Below are positions 10,235 through 23,500 of a stretch of 64,000 nucleotides of DNA, in pieces. The notes beneath the pieces were generated by a model that was not told the DNA's origin, did no database searches, and saw nothing but the letters and a program-made list of their open reading frames with translations. The translations under genes and the position numbers were made by a program. Source of the stretch: Corticium candelabrum. Lineage: Eukaryota; Porifera; Homoscleromorpha; Homosclerophorida; Plakinidae. The DNA is taken from NCBI RefSeq assembly GCF_963422355.1, contig NC_085091.1:7807342-7871341 (forward strand), given 5' to 3'. The number at the start of each line of letters is the position of its first letter. Within the stretch, counting starts at the first letter, position 1.

Positions 10235-13200
10235 ATGGCCATTGTTCCGCTTGCTCGATTCCAGAGATCCTCTTCTCTTTGGTTTTTGTCGACCGGCCGC
10301 TTCTTTTCTCATTTCTTTGGCAGAAGGTTCCAATCTACGTCTCCGGATCCACTCGTCAATGTGGACGACTGTCCAGTCAACAGTCACAACGAATGGGGCC
10401 ATCTCGAAGAGATTATTGTCGGACGAGTAGAAGGTGCGCGTGTACCGCCGTTTACCTCAGAAGTGAAGGCGACCACATACGACAAGTGGTGGCCATTTTA
10501 CCAAAACCATGCCGGGGAGTCGTTTCCCTCTCCTCATCTAGCGAAAGCGGAAGCAGAGGTTGGTGAATTCTGTAGGGTGCTCGAGCACGAAGGAGTGACG
10601 GTCAGGCGACCAGATCTTCAAGATCAGTCTTTCGTTTACTCGACACCCGACTTCACTAGCTCGGGCATGTACTGTGCCATGCCTCGTGACATCATCCTGA
10701 CCGTCGGTAACGAACTGATCGAGGCCCCAATGGCGTGGAGAAGTCGTTTCTTCGAGTACCGTTGCTACCGCAGTCTCATGAAAGAATATTTTCAAAAAGG
10801 AGCAAAGTGGACGACAGCTCCAAAACCGTTCATGTCTGATGAACTGTATGACCATGATTATCCTATCTCATCGGTCGAAGACCGTCATTCTCTAGCAGCC
10901 GAAGGAAAGTTTGTGACAACAGAGTTTGAGCCATGCTTTGATGCAGCCGACTTCATGAGATGTGGACGGGATATTTTTGCTCAGAGAAGCCAAGTGAGTG
11001 CTTAGTAGTATATAGTACACTGGCGTTGGAATTACGCGGGGTGTTGGGGGAGTTGAAGCCCCCTCGCTCAGTGATTTGTCTCCACATTTGTGTGTGAAGA
11101 TGCATGAGGTCCGGAAAAGCGAGGCTAGTTAATTTTGACTGTACACACTCTCTGCTTCGACCATACATGTCATTTCCAGTCACCAGTGGTACTGCTGAAA
11201 AGTCGTTCTGCTCTCATCGCTGAATCAAGACGTTTCTGAAAAGTTTGATGATGCAGGAGGGCCTCAACAGCTTGTTTGGGCATACTGCATGATTCTGGTC
11301 GAACGGTTGCTGTTGATCGCCCGTCGATTGCCCTGGAATTTCCAACAACACACAGTTGACGAACTAATTACAATACTCCTTGTAAATCAACTCCAATCAA
11401 ACTAAACAGTAATGAAAGTCAGCTGTTTGAATGCAGAAAATGAGAGAGTATTGGTCTATATAATGTCTGGTTATGGTGCTAAAGTGACCAACATATATGC
11501 TGGTTGTCTAGCGTACGCAGATGATGTAGTACTGATATCTTAACAGTGATATTATTACAAAGAATGATTGATATCTGTGAAACCTATGCCAACAACAGTG
11601 GTCTAATTTTCAATGAGAAGAAGAGTGCCGTGATAACCTGTATAAAGTCAAAGTTTGTAAGTGTGAGTGGTGGTCATACTTTATCATGGGTGCCCAGATT
11701 GACTCACTTGGGTGTTGTGGTAGACAAGCTACATGGCGACTCTGCTAAGGTGGAGAGTAGAATCAGGAAGAACTTTGGTGCTGTAAGCTCTGTTGTGTCA
11801 CGTCTTGGGGGGAAGTTATTCCTGATGAAGCATGGATGAGAATAGTTGATGTTCAGCTAGTGCCAATATTGGTTTATGGTTGTCATCTTTGGGTCATAGA
11901 GTGTATGACTATGGTGAGATCAGTGAATGTTGCCTTTTGCAAAGGAGTCAGACGGGGATTAGGGATGAAGTCCTGAGAGTCGTTGAAAGATAGATTGGAG
12001 TGTTTCCAAGAGGCATCTGGGAAAATACGAAAATACAGTTTCTACTTTTAATTAAGAGATTGGTTCACGCAAAGAATGAACTTATTCAAACAGGGGCAGC
12101 GGAACCAAGGGGCAGGAGGGGCGGTCGAACCAGGGGGCAGGAGGGGCGGTTGTCCCTAATATCGGGATTGGGGGCATCGCCCCTCCAATACTGGACGATG
12201 ATCAAAGAATATACTTTGAAATTTTTGTTGCTTGCAAGTAGAAATAATAGTGAATGGTGTTACAGTTGACTCGCTTGATACACATTGTCGTGATCATTTG
12301 TGTGCATGCTGCTCTGGCTACTTCTGTCACAGATTAAACCATGTTCACACTAGAGACTTCAGAACCGTGCCAAGTATAGTAGAAAGTGATCTAGATGGCC
12401 AAAGCCAGCATCAAAACGAGGCCTTTATCAAGTATTTTGAGTAGACTAAAGTAATGACAATCTGGAAGAAAACTTATCTGGTCCAGCTTGGTTCTGAAGT
12501 TGCTAGTGTGAATGCGGTATAACGTAATCACTGACAAACCAACCATATTCAGTTAAAATCAAAATGGTGGCAGTCATTTTTTGCCCCTCCAATCCAAAGG
12601 AGTTTCTGCTGCCCCTGTCAAACCTCAATTGGCATGCACTGTTATTTTATCATCATTGTCAATGTTCTATTCTAAACGACAGTCATACGAATTTGTTTTC
12701 TGTTTTGCTACAAGGAACTTAGGTCTTGTAATTGCTGTTAATTTTGTTGTAGAGTAAAGATGTGATTGTAGTGGTAGATATATAGTATGATTGTGACTGT
12801 AGTGTGATTGTTAGTATTGTTTGTTTGCCATGTAGTGAGGGAATTGCATCAGGTTATGGTGTGTAAGAAAATATATATTAATATCATAAAGCTACCTAAC
12901 GTCCGTGCAGACATTGAGCACTCCAGAGACAAAGGGAAATCGCTACGACAATGAGAGAAATCTTGTTCACCTATGGCTTTCAGAGCAGCCCCCTTGCTGT
13001 TGAACTTTTTCTAGCCACTGCATGTAGTACTTCTACACTAATTTGTTTATGTTATGACATGTATTGGTTGCAAGGGCGTAACTTAATTAACCTTGAAATT
13101 TTACAGAGGTGTCTTGTTAATATCAACCGAGACACTTTGTTAATATCAACTTGAAAAGTGCTACTAACACCAGTCGCGAGACTGGCAACAAAAAGTAAAT

Positions 13201-14051
13201 TTGACGTCGTTAACACATACTGTATGATGACTAAGACTTTAAATTTGTAGCCACAACAACCCAGGGGCGTAACTAGGCATGAGGCAAGTTTTGAAATGGG
13301 CGTGGCACCTCAAAAATTCCTGTTTGAGTGTGTCCATAACTACAATTTTTTACTTATCCGCGACTTAGCCAGCAGGTTTCAAGATCAACAAAGAGAACAT
13401 GAGGTGATTTGATGGTACAGGTAATCATAGACTTGCAGTTACCAGGAGGAAGGATTTTGTCTACTTTTGACGATTAACACTTTGATTGTGAAAGGACTAT
13501 AGAGGGCCGCTCTCTCCTTCACTAAGACTAGACATCTAGATTGTCTTTTTTTATCGTTGTTGTTTTGTTCTTTTGACTAACTGTTTCATCTGTAGGTAAC
13601 AAACAAATTTGGCATTGAGTGGTTGCGACGCCATCTTGGTGACGACTACCGCGTCCACGAGCTGTCCTTCCGCGATCCCAATCCCATGCATGTCGATGCC
13701 ACTCTTCTTGCCATCCGTCCAGGTATTGTGTTGTCGAATCCCGACAGACCATGTCATCAGATCGACATATTCGAGAAAGCAGGATGGAAAGTCGTCCACC
13801 CTCCTCAACCAGTCATGCCCGATTCTCACCCTCTCTGGATGTCATCAAAGTGGCTCTCTATGAACGTTCTCATGTTGGATGAGAATCGTGTCATCGTTTC
13901 GGCCAAAGAGTATCCAATCCACAAGATGTTTGAATCTCTCGGTATCGAGTGCATCAAAGTCGACTTGAGGTTTGCTAATTCACTGGGTGGAGGCTTTCAT
14001 TGCTGGACAGCGGATGTGAAGAGAAAGGGTACACTCGAGTCCTATTTCTAA
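10235..14051 (+). CDS. GATM: Glycine amidinotransferase copy B, complete two-exon gene
   Basis: Exons 10235-10993 and 13596-14051 join in phase 0 (CAA|GTGAGT ... CTGTAG|GTAACA) to give 404 aa; the human enzyme is 423. The first 35 or so residues are Arg/Phe/Ser-rich without acids ([14 protein letters not shown]..., then FFGRRFQST), as expected for a mitochondrial presequence. The core follows: [29 protein letters not shown] (active-site Asp), [10 protein letters not shown] (His) and [11 protein letters not shown] (catalytic Cys). The enzyme transfers the amidino group of arginine to glycine, giving guanidinoacetate and ornithine. The intron carries a LINE fragment and a G-rich degenerate segment. 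GAMT lies convergent 1.6 kb downstream. Confidence 0.95.
11490..11990 (+). pseudogene. LINE reverse-transcriptase fragment in GATM intron
   Basis: Translation gives the reverse transcriptase signature [11 protein letters not shown] near 11510, then after a stop and frame change a stretch with [24 protein letters not shown] and [13 protein letters not shown], typical of the segment after the YADD box in non-LTR retrotransposons. It is truncated at both ends and broken by stops. It lies wholly inside the intron of gene B. Confidence 0.8.
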
Positions 14052-15648
14052 ACAACTTCATTCTGACTACAAACCCTTGTGGCACTAACATATATCTAAC
14101 ACGTTTGCGTTTGCATGATTATCTAATGTTCACTAGCTATTGCTCATTATTACTCCTGCTGCTGAAATTCATCAATATCCTGCTAGCCGATGACGTATGT
14201 TTTTTTAGCAACTTACAGGCTTCTCAGACTCTAGTTCTATACACTTCATGCTCTAGGTGTATAAGATGTTGTCTTGCCTTTTCGTACTATGTTAATTAAT
14301 TAAGTCTTTGCAATCTGCTTATCTTGTTTGTTGGTGTTCTAGAGAAAATATATCAACTGGGAAGTTGACCAAGAAATTTTAGACAACCGCGATGAAACAT
14401 GCAAGAGCACGCAGACATATTCTACCTACTCTACGTCTATAGCGTTCTGTAGTCGCTTGATGTCGATTGGGACAGGGTCAGTTAACCCCGTTCTCCCCTT
14501 TAAATATCATCCTCTTCGTCACTCACCCCTGTAACCCTCCTGTGGACCCCTTTCATCCCTAAGAATTATTTATGGCTGAAAAGGTCGACTCAGTCTGGAG
14601 CTGCGAAAGCGACGACCAATGGGCTGGTCCGTCACGTACTGAAAACTCTGTCACCAACGATTAGGCCCCTAGTGTTGCATGTCTGTTTCTCATCCACCCA
14701 GGCTCTCTCAAACTGGCGCGGGCGCGCGAGCCGTTGTCATTATGCACACATGACACTGGAAGCCAGCATGCGGGCACAGTTACTGAAGGAACACCATCAG
14801 TTATCACCCGAGGCCCAGGTATCCGCTGTTTGTTCATAGCTAGAAATCCACGGTTTGTCCATATCCATGCACGCTTTGCGCTTACCATCTAGGGCATTCA
14901 ACGTACTGGGTTTGAATATACCTTCCGTAAATCGTTGTTTCTGTAGTTCCTGGGTTCGTCAGACGTCGCTCTTGTTTGCGAGTGAGCTTTTTTTTAACTG
15001 CACGGGTATGGATTTCAGCCCCTCCGCCTTCGCCGTTGGTGACGACGAATGACGATGACGATGATGACGGCCATGATGCCGTTGTGGATGGTGACTGATT
15101 CGTTCCGATGTTCTATCTGCTCTAAATCTTGCGCCTCTGACAGTTCCAGGTGGCATCATGTGAATGTAGAGCACATTTCGAGACGTGTGCAAGGACACAA
15201 AGAAATGGCACGTAGAAATGGCACAGACAATTGGCACATATAGGGATGGCAAGATGACTCTGTGTTGTCGTTCTTTACTCTGATGTTGCCAATTAATTCT
15301 TAACTAACAATATAAATTTTTAACTACTGCTAAATGCTATAAACTGGCTGACTGTAATGAAGTGCAACAGATAACTCAATTCGCATGCTGTGAGTGTTTT
15401 AGTGCCACATTCAGTTGATATTTAGGTTCAAAATCTGTGTCATCTCCCAACAGAAAGCAGGCAAACAGACATTGTAGTATCAAAGGTGACTGACAGCATT
15501 TGTTATTCTAGCTCATTGATAAATATGCCTTAATTAACGTATGTGACTACGTCTGTAGACATATATAAATATGTAGATAGTCACTAAAGCATGGATACAA
15601 AATGTCACAACGTAACCACCATGCTTTCGTGCTAAGCTACAGTCAAGC
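14052..15648. other. Interval between convergent GATM and GAMT
   Basis: No gene was recognised. The first 330 bp match the 3' flank of GATM copy A, including the empty site corresponding to the Tc1 insertion. The interval 14460-15250 contains only short ORFs without family features and a GATGAC-rich patch at 15046-15075. Both genes must terminate transcription inside this interval. Confidence 0.5.
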
Positions 15649-18600
15649 TCACTGTTTCACGATCCTTGGAGCCACCAGCTCTTTGTGATCATAGTACTTG
15701 CATTCTGCCTCTGGCATCACAGGCACAACTTCATAGGAAATGTTCTCTCGCCTGAAGCCAATTTTCTCTAGCTCTGGTATCTGACTCTCTTCAAACATCT
15801 TCCTCACGTCGTACCCATACTTCTCTCTTACCAACACACCGTATGATGTGATATTGCAGTATGTCAAGATGCCTCCAGGTTTGAGTAGTCGGAATCCATG
15901 CTCCCTGATGAAGTCAAATTGATGGGAGTGCCACTCACTTTCACTAAGAGGGTAGGTGTCATAGAAGATAGCATCAAATGAAGCATCCTCCAGAGTGGGA
16001 GCAACAGTCTGCCACTTGCCTTTAAGAGGGGTCACTTTTGTCTTTGCAGTTTTGCCAAACTGTTTCAGTCTCTCGAACACTTCATCATTCATCTCAATGA
16101 CGACATGCTCCATCAGATTTGTAGCTGTTTGGATTCGGCTACTGGCGATGCCCATTCCAAATCCGATCTCTAGAATTCGTCCACCATTACTTGTTGCAAT
16201 GTCTGCCATCTTATACATGAATGGAGTTTCCCATCGTTCCATTACTGGCTTACCAAGAATAACCAGATGCTTGTCACTCTACAAGAATAATAAGCGTTAG
16301 AAAATATGGTAAACAACTCCTTTGAGGAGACACAGCTGCTTGTTTAATGCATGAGAGAGAGCCATAGTATACCTAGTATGTAGCGGACATATCCAGGACA
16401 GTTAGAGGGTTGTTCACCGGTGTTTTTGCAGTTGTGGTTCAGCGGTGATTTGCTAGCTATGGAGTTTCTGATCATTACATTTTGGCGACTAGGATGACAG
16501 AATCTAATGCGGGTATTGTCCCTACGACTGGGACAAGCAATGCTCGGGTGTCCAGAGGTGCATGAGATCTCCTTTTATAGGCGAACCAGATTTTGGACGC
16601 TTGGACGTGTTTGACGAGCACATGACTGGAATCATTACGCTAAACGCATGACGTTCTACTTTGCAGCCAGCAGCATCAAGGACGATGGTTAGAAGCGGGC
16701 AATTTTCTTTCAGCAGTTGGCGACAAAACGTACAAATTGCTGCGCAGCCTGGTAGTAGCTCCTAGCAAACCTGGCACAAGTCTTTTCAAGCCCTATGTAA
16801 TGTTATCAGTAAGCATCATAATCCACGTCCTTCAGTCACGCTGCAAGGACTGCGGTTCAACAGCCATGTTCACCAATTAGGTGAGTCTAACTCCGTTTAC
16901 GTTTCTTTGCTTCCGGAGCTTTAAGAATATTGCGAATTCGGGAAATCATTGGAATACATGCTCCCGATCACCTTGTGTGCAGCGTTGCGGACAAGCGCAT
17001 CCAAGGACGCCTACTGACGGAACGGGATCTTTCACTTGGTAGAGCATGGGACATAGTGCGAGTCACGGAAGACACCAACAAAAACAGGGAGGAAATTCAA
17101 GCGGGCAGCAGTAACGCTGTCTCATTGCCGACTATGGTCAAGGTCCAGTACGTCCAGAAATGCCAGAAGAACAGCCAACCTTGTTACCGTTGCGGTGCAT
17201 CTGGCCAAAACTCAGCCAGTTGTCGGTTAAAAAACACAGTGTTTTTCTTGCAAGAAACTGGGGCACGCAGCAAAATTGAGCAGATCAAAGGGCAGCACCT
17301 GAACAGGCAGTGATCAAAGCCAGCACGAGCTACACCCCCCTTGACATTGACTCTCGGCAGGACGGAGATGAACACATGCAGTTTGGAATACATCCACAGA
17401 CTCAACGAAGAAAGCAAGCTGCCATTAAAAATCAGTTATCAGTCAATGGGACACAGCTAAAGATGGAGTTGGATATGGATGCATCTTGCTCTGTCATCTC
17501 TGAGGAGACCTACAGGAAGATATGGGGTCCCAACCCACCTTCTCTGCGGGACACCCACGGTATTGAGGATATAAGAAGGGAAGGCCGTTCCAGTACTGGG
17601 CGTGTTACCAGTTCAAGTCAAGGCAAAATTATTAAGCAGGGGACAAGCCCCAGGCCTTGCAGTTGCATATTATGCGGGAGCAAGGACCCACCCTCCTATC
17701 ACACATCCGCCTAGATTGGGGAGAGATCTTCCAGGTAGGTCAGGCACCGAGAGTTAGATCGTATTTTGGGTGAATACCAGGATGTTTTCAAAGATGAATT
17801 AGGGGAGTTGCGTGGGATTCAAGCCACAATCCATGTTGATCCAAACACACCATCTCGGTTCTTCAAAGCTCGCAAGGTGCACTTAGAGAGAAACTGGAAG
17901 AATACTTGTTTAGGATGCAAAAACATGGCATCGTATCCCTTATACCATTCTCTAACTGGGCAGCGTCTGTGGTGGCAGTAGTCAAAACAGATGGGTCAGT
18001 GAGAGTATGTGGAGATTACACATTGACAGTGAACCAAGCTAGTCAACTGGATAAGTACCGACTGCCAGACATCGATGACCTTTTTTCCAAGCTGGCAGGA
18101 GGGCAAACTTACAGCAAATTAGACCTCAGCTAGGCGTACCAGCAAGTAGTGCTTGATGAAATGTTGCAAAAGTATGTTACAATCAACACCCACAAGGACT
18201 ATTTCGATTTCACCGTTTACCATTTGGTGTTCATTCAGCCCCCCGCCGGTTTCCAGCAGGTAATGGAAGAGTTGTTGCAGGGCATAGATGGTGTGGTGGT
18301 GGTGTACCTGGACGACATCTTAATTATGGGAAGGAGCAGGAAGGAACACCTCCAGCGTCTGGAAGAGGTCCTCAAACAGCTCCAAGATGCAGGGCTCCGA
18401 GTGAAACGTGACAAGAGCAGGTTCATGAAAAAGGAGATCATTTATCTTAGGCACCTAATTTCTGCCCAGGGGTTGCAACCCACAAAGGACAAGGTGAAAG
18501 CTATTCAAGAAGCCCCGACACCAACTGGAACCTCTGAGTTAAAAGCCTATTTGGGAATACTCACATATTATGACAAGTTTTTACCTCATCGGGCCTCTGT

Positions 18601-20574
18601 TCTGGCACAATCTGTTCTCTGTTTAAGAAAGGGACACCATGAGTATGGACTCCTTACTTCATCACTGTTGTTAACCCACTTTAATCCAACGCTGCCAGCA
18701 ATTCATGTGCGTGATGCCCCTCTAAAGGGTATTGGTGCTGTACTATCCCATCAACTAGTCAACGGAGACGAACGTCCCATTGCCTATGCATCTCGCTTAT
18801 TGTCAGCAGCCGATCAGAACTATTCCCAGCTAGATAAGGAGGCTTTGTCCGTGGTTTGGGGAGTGAAGAAGTACCACTGCTACGTGTACGGCCGCCCATT
18901 CTCCTGATTTCAGATCACAAGCCCTTGTTGAGCCTATTAAGATAGGGTATTGCAATCCCACAGAGAGCCTCTGCACGCATACAAAGATGGGCTTTGTTCT
19001 TGGCAGGGTACAAGTACACTTTTCAGTATAAAGCAGGTCCAACTCATGCAAAAGCAGACGGCCTTAGACGGTTGCCCCTACCTGAAGGCCTTTCTGTTGA
19101 CTTTTGTCCAGTGGTACACCCGATGGATCAGCTGGAAGCCTTGCCAGTGACCAGTGCTCAAATCAGAGAGTCGACGGCACAGGATCCTGTAGTTTCCCTG
19201 GTACTGGAATTCACCCGGGTTCGATGGCCGGCCAAAGTGGCGAAAAACTTGAAACCTTGCTGGGCAAGGCAATACCAACTGTCCATGGAAGAGGGTTGCC
19301 TCCTATGGGGACTCGGGGTGGTCATTCCGCCCCCAGGCAGAAGGCACATGCTACATGAGTTACATCAAGCTCATCCTGGTATAGAGTGCATGAAGGGTTG
19401 GCCCGGGCATTGATGTGATGCCCCTCTATAAACACAGAAATAGTGGCCACAGTTAAACAGTGCGGATCATGCACCATCCCAAGCTGGCGGCGGCCCGTCT
19501 GCATCCTTTGGAATGGCGGCAGAAGCCCTGGTCACGCCCACACATTGAATATGCGGTCCGCCTGAAGAGGGGATGTTCCTCATTGTGGTGGATGCATAAT
19601 CGAAATGGATGGAGGTACTGCATACGAGGAAACAGGCCACTTCAGAGATAAAGGTAGAGAAGCTGTGAGAGTTGTTCGCTGTCCATGGTCCGCCCAACTG
19701 TATGGTTTCTGACAATAAGCCAAGCTTCACGGGACTTGCGTTCACCGACTTTTTGGCACGTAATGGCATACGCCATATCAGGGTCGCGCCTTACCACCCT
19801 GCATCAAACGGACTGGCTGAGCGAGTGATTAAGACTCTCAAAAGCAGCCCCAGGAAACAAATGGGTGGAACACTGGACGCCAAAATTGCTCGGTTCTTGT
19901 TACGTTATAGGGTCACGCCCCATGCAACCACAGGGTTACCACCTTCAGAGCTTCTCATGGACAGAAAACTTAGGACTCGTTTGGACCTGATTCACGCGGA
20001 ATCACTGTGTCAGCCTCAAGCAACACACCAGCGGTAGCAGACTCCTCGGTGAACTTCCCAGCAGAGCCCGATTCGACAAGGCAAGACAGAGACTCGGGTG
20101 GAAACTCCAACGGCCTCTTCCGAGGAAGCGTATACCAGCCTGTCACCACCGGTTCAACGCTCTCAGCGGATGTGCACCTGACAGACTAGACCTATAGCGT
20201 TTCTAAGTTGTATGGCTGTTGTGTTGAGTTGTGTTTTTGTTTTGGGGTTGCTCAAGCTTTGACTTTAGGGGAAGGGATGTAGTATGTAGCAGATATATTC
20301 GGGACAGTTAGATGGTCTCCATAAAAATACAAACTACAAAACTACAAGTTGTTCACATGGGTCCCAAGGGGGTCGGATAAGTGACATGCGAATGTATTGA
20401 GAAATGCATATCTAGTTTAATGTGGTGGTAGACGCATGATATACGTACAGTAGTCTAAGGTATTTGAAGATGCATTGTTTCATGCTGCAGCAAGAACATC
20501 ACCTCATCATATTCTGCCTTAGCATCACTCCACTCGCCATGTCTGCTTTCACCTTCATGAAATATTTTGGCCAT
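15649..20574 (-). CDS. GAMT: Guanidinoacetate N-methyltransferase, two exons
   Basis: Exon 1 is 20574-20503 (24 codons, MAKIFHEGES...AEYDE) and exon 2 is 16278-15649, joined in phase 0 (GAG|GTGATG ... TTGTAG|AGTGAC). The product is 233 aa; the human protein is 236. It methylates guanidinoacetate with S-adenosylmethionine to creatine in the cytosol. The join restores the family pattern YDE-SDKHLVILGKPVMERWE. The SAM-binding GGRILEIGFGMGIA, the acidic VVIEMNDEVF, the catalytic-site FYDTYPLSESEWHSHQF and RLLKPGGILTYCN are all present. The intron of about 4.2 kb is almost entirely a decayed Ty3/Gypsy element. The gene is tail-to-tail with GATM copy B. Confidence 0.93.
16374..20320 (+). mobile_element. 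Decayed Ty3/Gypsy LTR retrotransposon in GAMT intron
   Basis: The element lies opposite to GAMT. The left end shows TAGTATGTAGCGGACATATCC. The same motif (GTAGTATGTAGCAGATAT) recurs after a purine-rich tract AGGGGAAGGGA at 20268-20278, consistent with 5' and 3' LTR starts. A primer-binding-like TGGCGACTAGGATG follows at 16483. The order is gag zinc knuckles (about 17180-17290), protease-like (about 17460), reverse transcriptase (about 17900-18560), RNase H (about 18690-18900) and integrase (about 19350-19990), i.e. the Gypsy order. Stops and frameshifts break every domain. The right LTR is short and poorly matched, so its outer boundary is uncertain. Confidence 0.85.
17766..20036 (+). pseudogene. 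Gypsy pol remnant (RT, RNase H, integrase)
   Basis: RT blocks seen are VCGDYTLTVNQ, YSKLDLS followed by a stop, and the catalytic VVVYLDDILIMG. RNase H shows KGIGAVLSHQ and RPIAYASRLLSAADQNYSQLDKEAL. Integrase shows VSDNKPSFTG, NGIRHIRVAPYHPASNGLAE and TPHATTGLPPSELL. Frame changes occur near 17980, 18135, 18905, 19410 and 19650. The protease-like piece upstream has MDASCSV in place of the usual DTGA. It is not expected to be functional. Confidence 0.9.
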
Positions 20575-23500
20575 TCTAAACACTAGAAAGCAACACAATA
20601 ATATATAACAAACCAGACTTAGATACTGAAAACAAACCCTGCAGAGAGCTCTATGTCTAACAAATTAAAGCAGATTCTACATTAGCTAGGGAGTAGTAAA
20701 GAGTGCTGCCTAGTCTGTTCAATGTACGTATATAGTACATCAGACTCGGCCACTGCAGAGTAAATTATAAACTTACAGTATATAGAAACACGTGTCCAAA
20801 AATGGTAAACCAAATTAATTAACACTTGAGCTGTTTCTTAACTAGTTCAGCTCTTCTTAAAAAATCATGCACCTCTGGGCTCAATGAAGACCAAGACTCT
20901 CTTAGCAACGAACACTCAAACTTCCCAGGCCCAGCAACCATAGTTTGACTAAGCCCTCATCTAATTTGCCTTGTTTGGGAATCACAAAATGACAAGTGGT
21001 TGAAACAGTCTTCTGTCTACCTGTCTGCCTGTTTGGCAGTCTGTCTGTCTGTTTGTCTTTCATTCGTTGTCATTATATCCGTGATTCCTTTCCAACATCA
21101 AAGTAAAATACAGTAATGTGAACCAAGTAACTATCAAACACTTTAGATGGCAAAGTTGACGCCATACGTAATGGCATATGCAAAATCTAGAGTAGAAATT
21201 CTTACACAATATTGGAAAAAAGCGCCTACCGTAACCAAGTGAAGAACAGAAACAGCAATTCCAGTTGACACTAATTGTATTACAAACTGACTACTATGAC
21301 GTCACAATAACGTGTACTTAGCGCATTTTTTCTAATCACATAACTGAAACGGTTTACTGTATCCAGTCTACTTTGTTGTTTGTTGATTAAGTAAGGAAAT
21401 GAGTTTGGGTTTTGTTTAATACTCAAGTTTAAAGACAGCTAGATGCTCTAGATTTACAGTTATCTTCGCTGAAAGAAGAAGAATGAAGTAAAACACAATT
21501 AGGCAGGTCCCCTTAAATTTGTAAAAACTAAATGTAGAGTCCAACGTAACCAAGTCTTACAATTTTTAGTTTCTAGAAAAGATTTACTAGTGTTTTAGGC
21601 TTTGTTTGGAGGTGCATGTAACAATGCCATTCCCAAATAATTAGTATTGCACGCATGTAGCCAAACGCTATACCCACCATCATACTTCCAGCGAGGAAGG
21701 CCCTTAGGGTGCCTGACAATTCTTGGATAGACTTAGCAGGAGGCTGGTCTAAGTAAGTGTCACTCAATCGCATTTCGCTTGTGTTGATTTACTGTCAATT
21801 TAACCTATGCTCTTATTAGATCTGCTGTCATGTGCTTGAGGGGATGAACAACAAAGAAAAGACTTTAACAAAGCCAGTGGCCACAGCTTGCTCGATGCCT
21901 CCTTCCTATTTGCTAACAAACTAGTTTTCTCTAAGATTCTTTAGTTATAGTAATAGTAGTAGATGTTGCTAGGGAATGACTCTAGTTTTAGTGCTTAGTG
22001 TTTCATTGCACATGTAGCAGTATGCACGTAGTGCAAATCTATTCAAATATACGTTGTTTGGAATCAAATGCAATTGTAATTAACAAATTAGACAGAAGTC
22101 GCATACATGTGAATGGACGTCCTAATAAATCAGAGATTCGTTAGTGATCTTGTGGACCTGGAATATGGCGTTGAACAGTTTAGCTAACTATAGCACAATA
22201 AGGAGACAGAAAAACCGTGGATTCCATGGCTCTGCAGTCGCATTCCCACAGCCATGTCTCATGATGATATAGTGGACGGTATACTGTATAGTCCCTAAGG
22301 GCGTCACATGCATGGGTATCAAAAGTGGGGAGGCTCATAAATAAAGCTCAACATGTGACGTCATAAAGAAAGTTATCTATTAAAAATAATTCAACACAAA
22401 TATATAGATCTATTATAAATTTTCAATTATAAATTAATTAATTAAAGAAATTGTATTACACCAGCTATCTCGAGGAACATGTTCTTTCAATAGCAGCAAA
22501 TTGCAACACAAGATCATCTACCCTACTTTTTAGTTCTTTAGTTGTCAATACTACAGGATGAGAAATTTAGGGTTTGCGAACTAGAGCAGTGCCAGGTTTC
22601 CAGGTCTTTACTCTCATAGCTTGTGTGCAACATATCAAAACTAAGATGATCTACTGCATGATCTCCAAAAAATTAAAATTGAACTTGAATGCAAAAATAA
22701 TCTTTAACAAACCACGCCCTCAAAAAGTGGGGATAGCGCCTACCCTAGACCCATGTACGTGGACATACACCCATGAGTCTCTCCATGTGTCAAACAAGAT
22801 GGTGATGGTACCAATTGTAACACCAAGCTTCGAAATTGTGGCACGTGCACCACACCTGGCATGGGAGTCTTGTCTACTTGGCATTCACAGCTAACTTACA
22901 GTGGCGTAAAAAGATGTTCACAAGGGGAGCTGTGCCATGAGTGTCATCATGAGTAAGCAAAAACTACCTCGCTTGTCAGACTGTAAACAGATTTAAAAAG
23001 TCAAGGGTACAGACAATTTAAATTCCTACACCAAGCGAGGAGGTGTAGCCCCAACCCCGCTTCCTACACCAGTGACTTAGTCTTAGAAGGCCGCAGTTAC
23101 CTAAACAATTATTAGACGCTGTATAGAACATTTGTCAATTATTGATCAGGCACAGTATCTAGCAGTTTGCTCGACTTGGCTCATTTTTCAATTTTGGACG
23201 TGGTCAGTCTTGATATCAATATTAAATTAATCAAGTAGACGGACACAATTTGGCACCACCCACTTCCGGACGTAACAGAGAAAAAAGGGCGTAGGCTAGA
23301 CAAAGGTCGCAAGATGCCATTTGCGAGACTAACAAATCACAACAATCCTAAACCAAACTAGGGCAGAGTCACACTGTAGACGTCGATCGATGAAGATGGA
23401 AGCACAGACTCACGGACAACTTGGTCACAAGTGTACCCGTCCCTCTTGCAACAGAACAATAGTTCAAGGTCCCTAGGTTACCGACAAACCATCTCTGATT

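Noticed and set aside
16930..19990. Gypsy ORFs as independent host genes
   Set aside because: Domain order and broken frames show one decayed retrotransposon.
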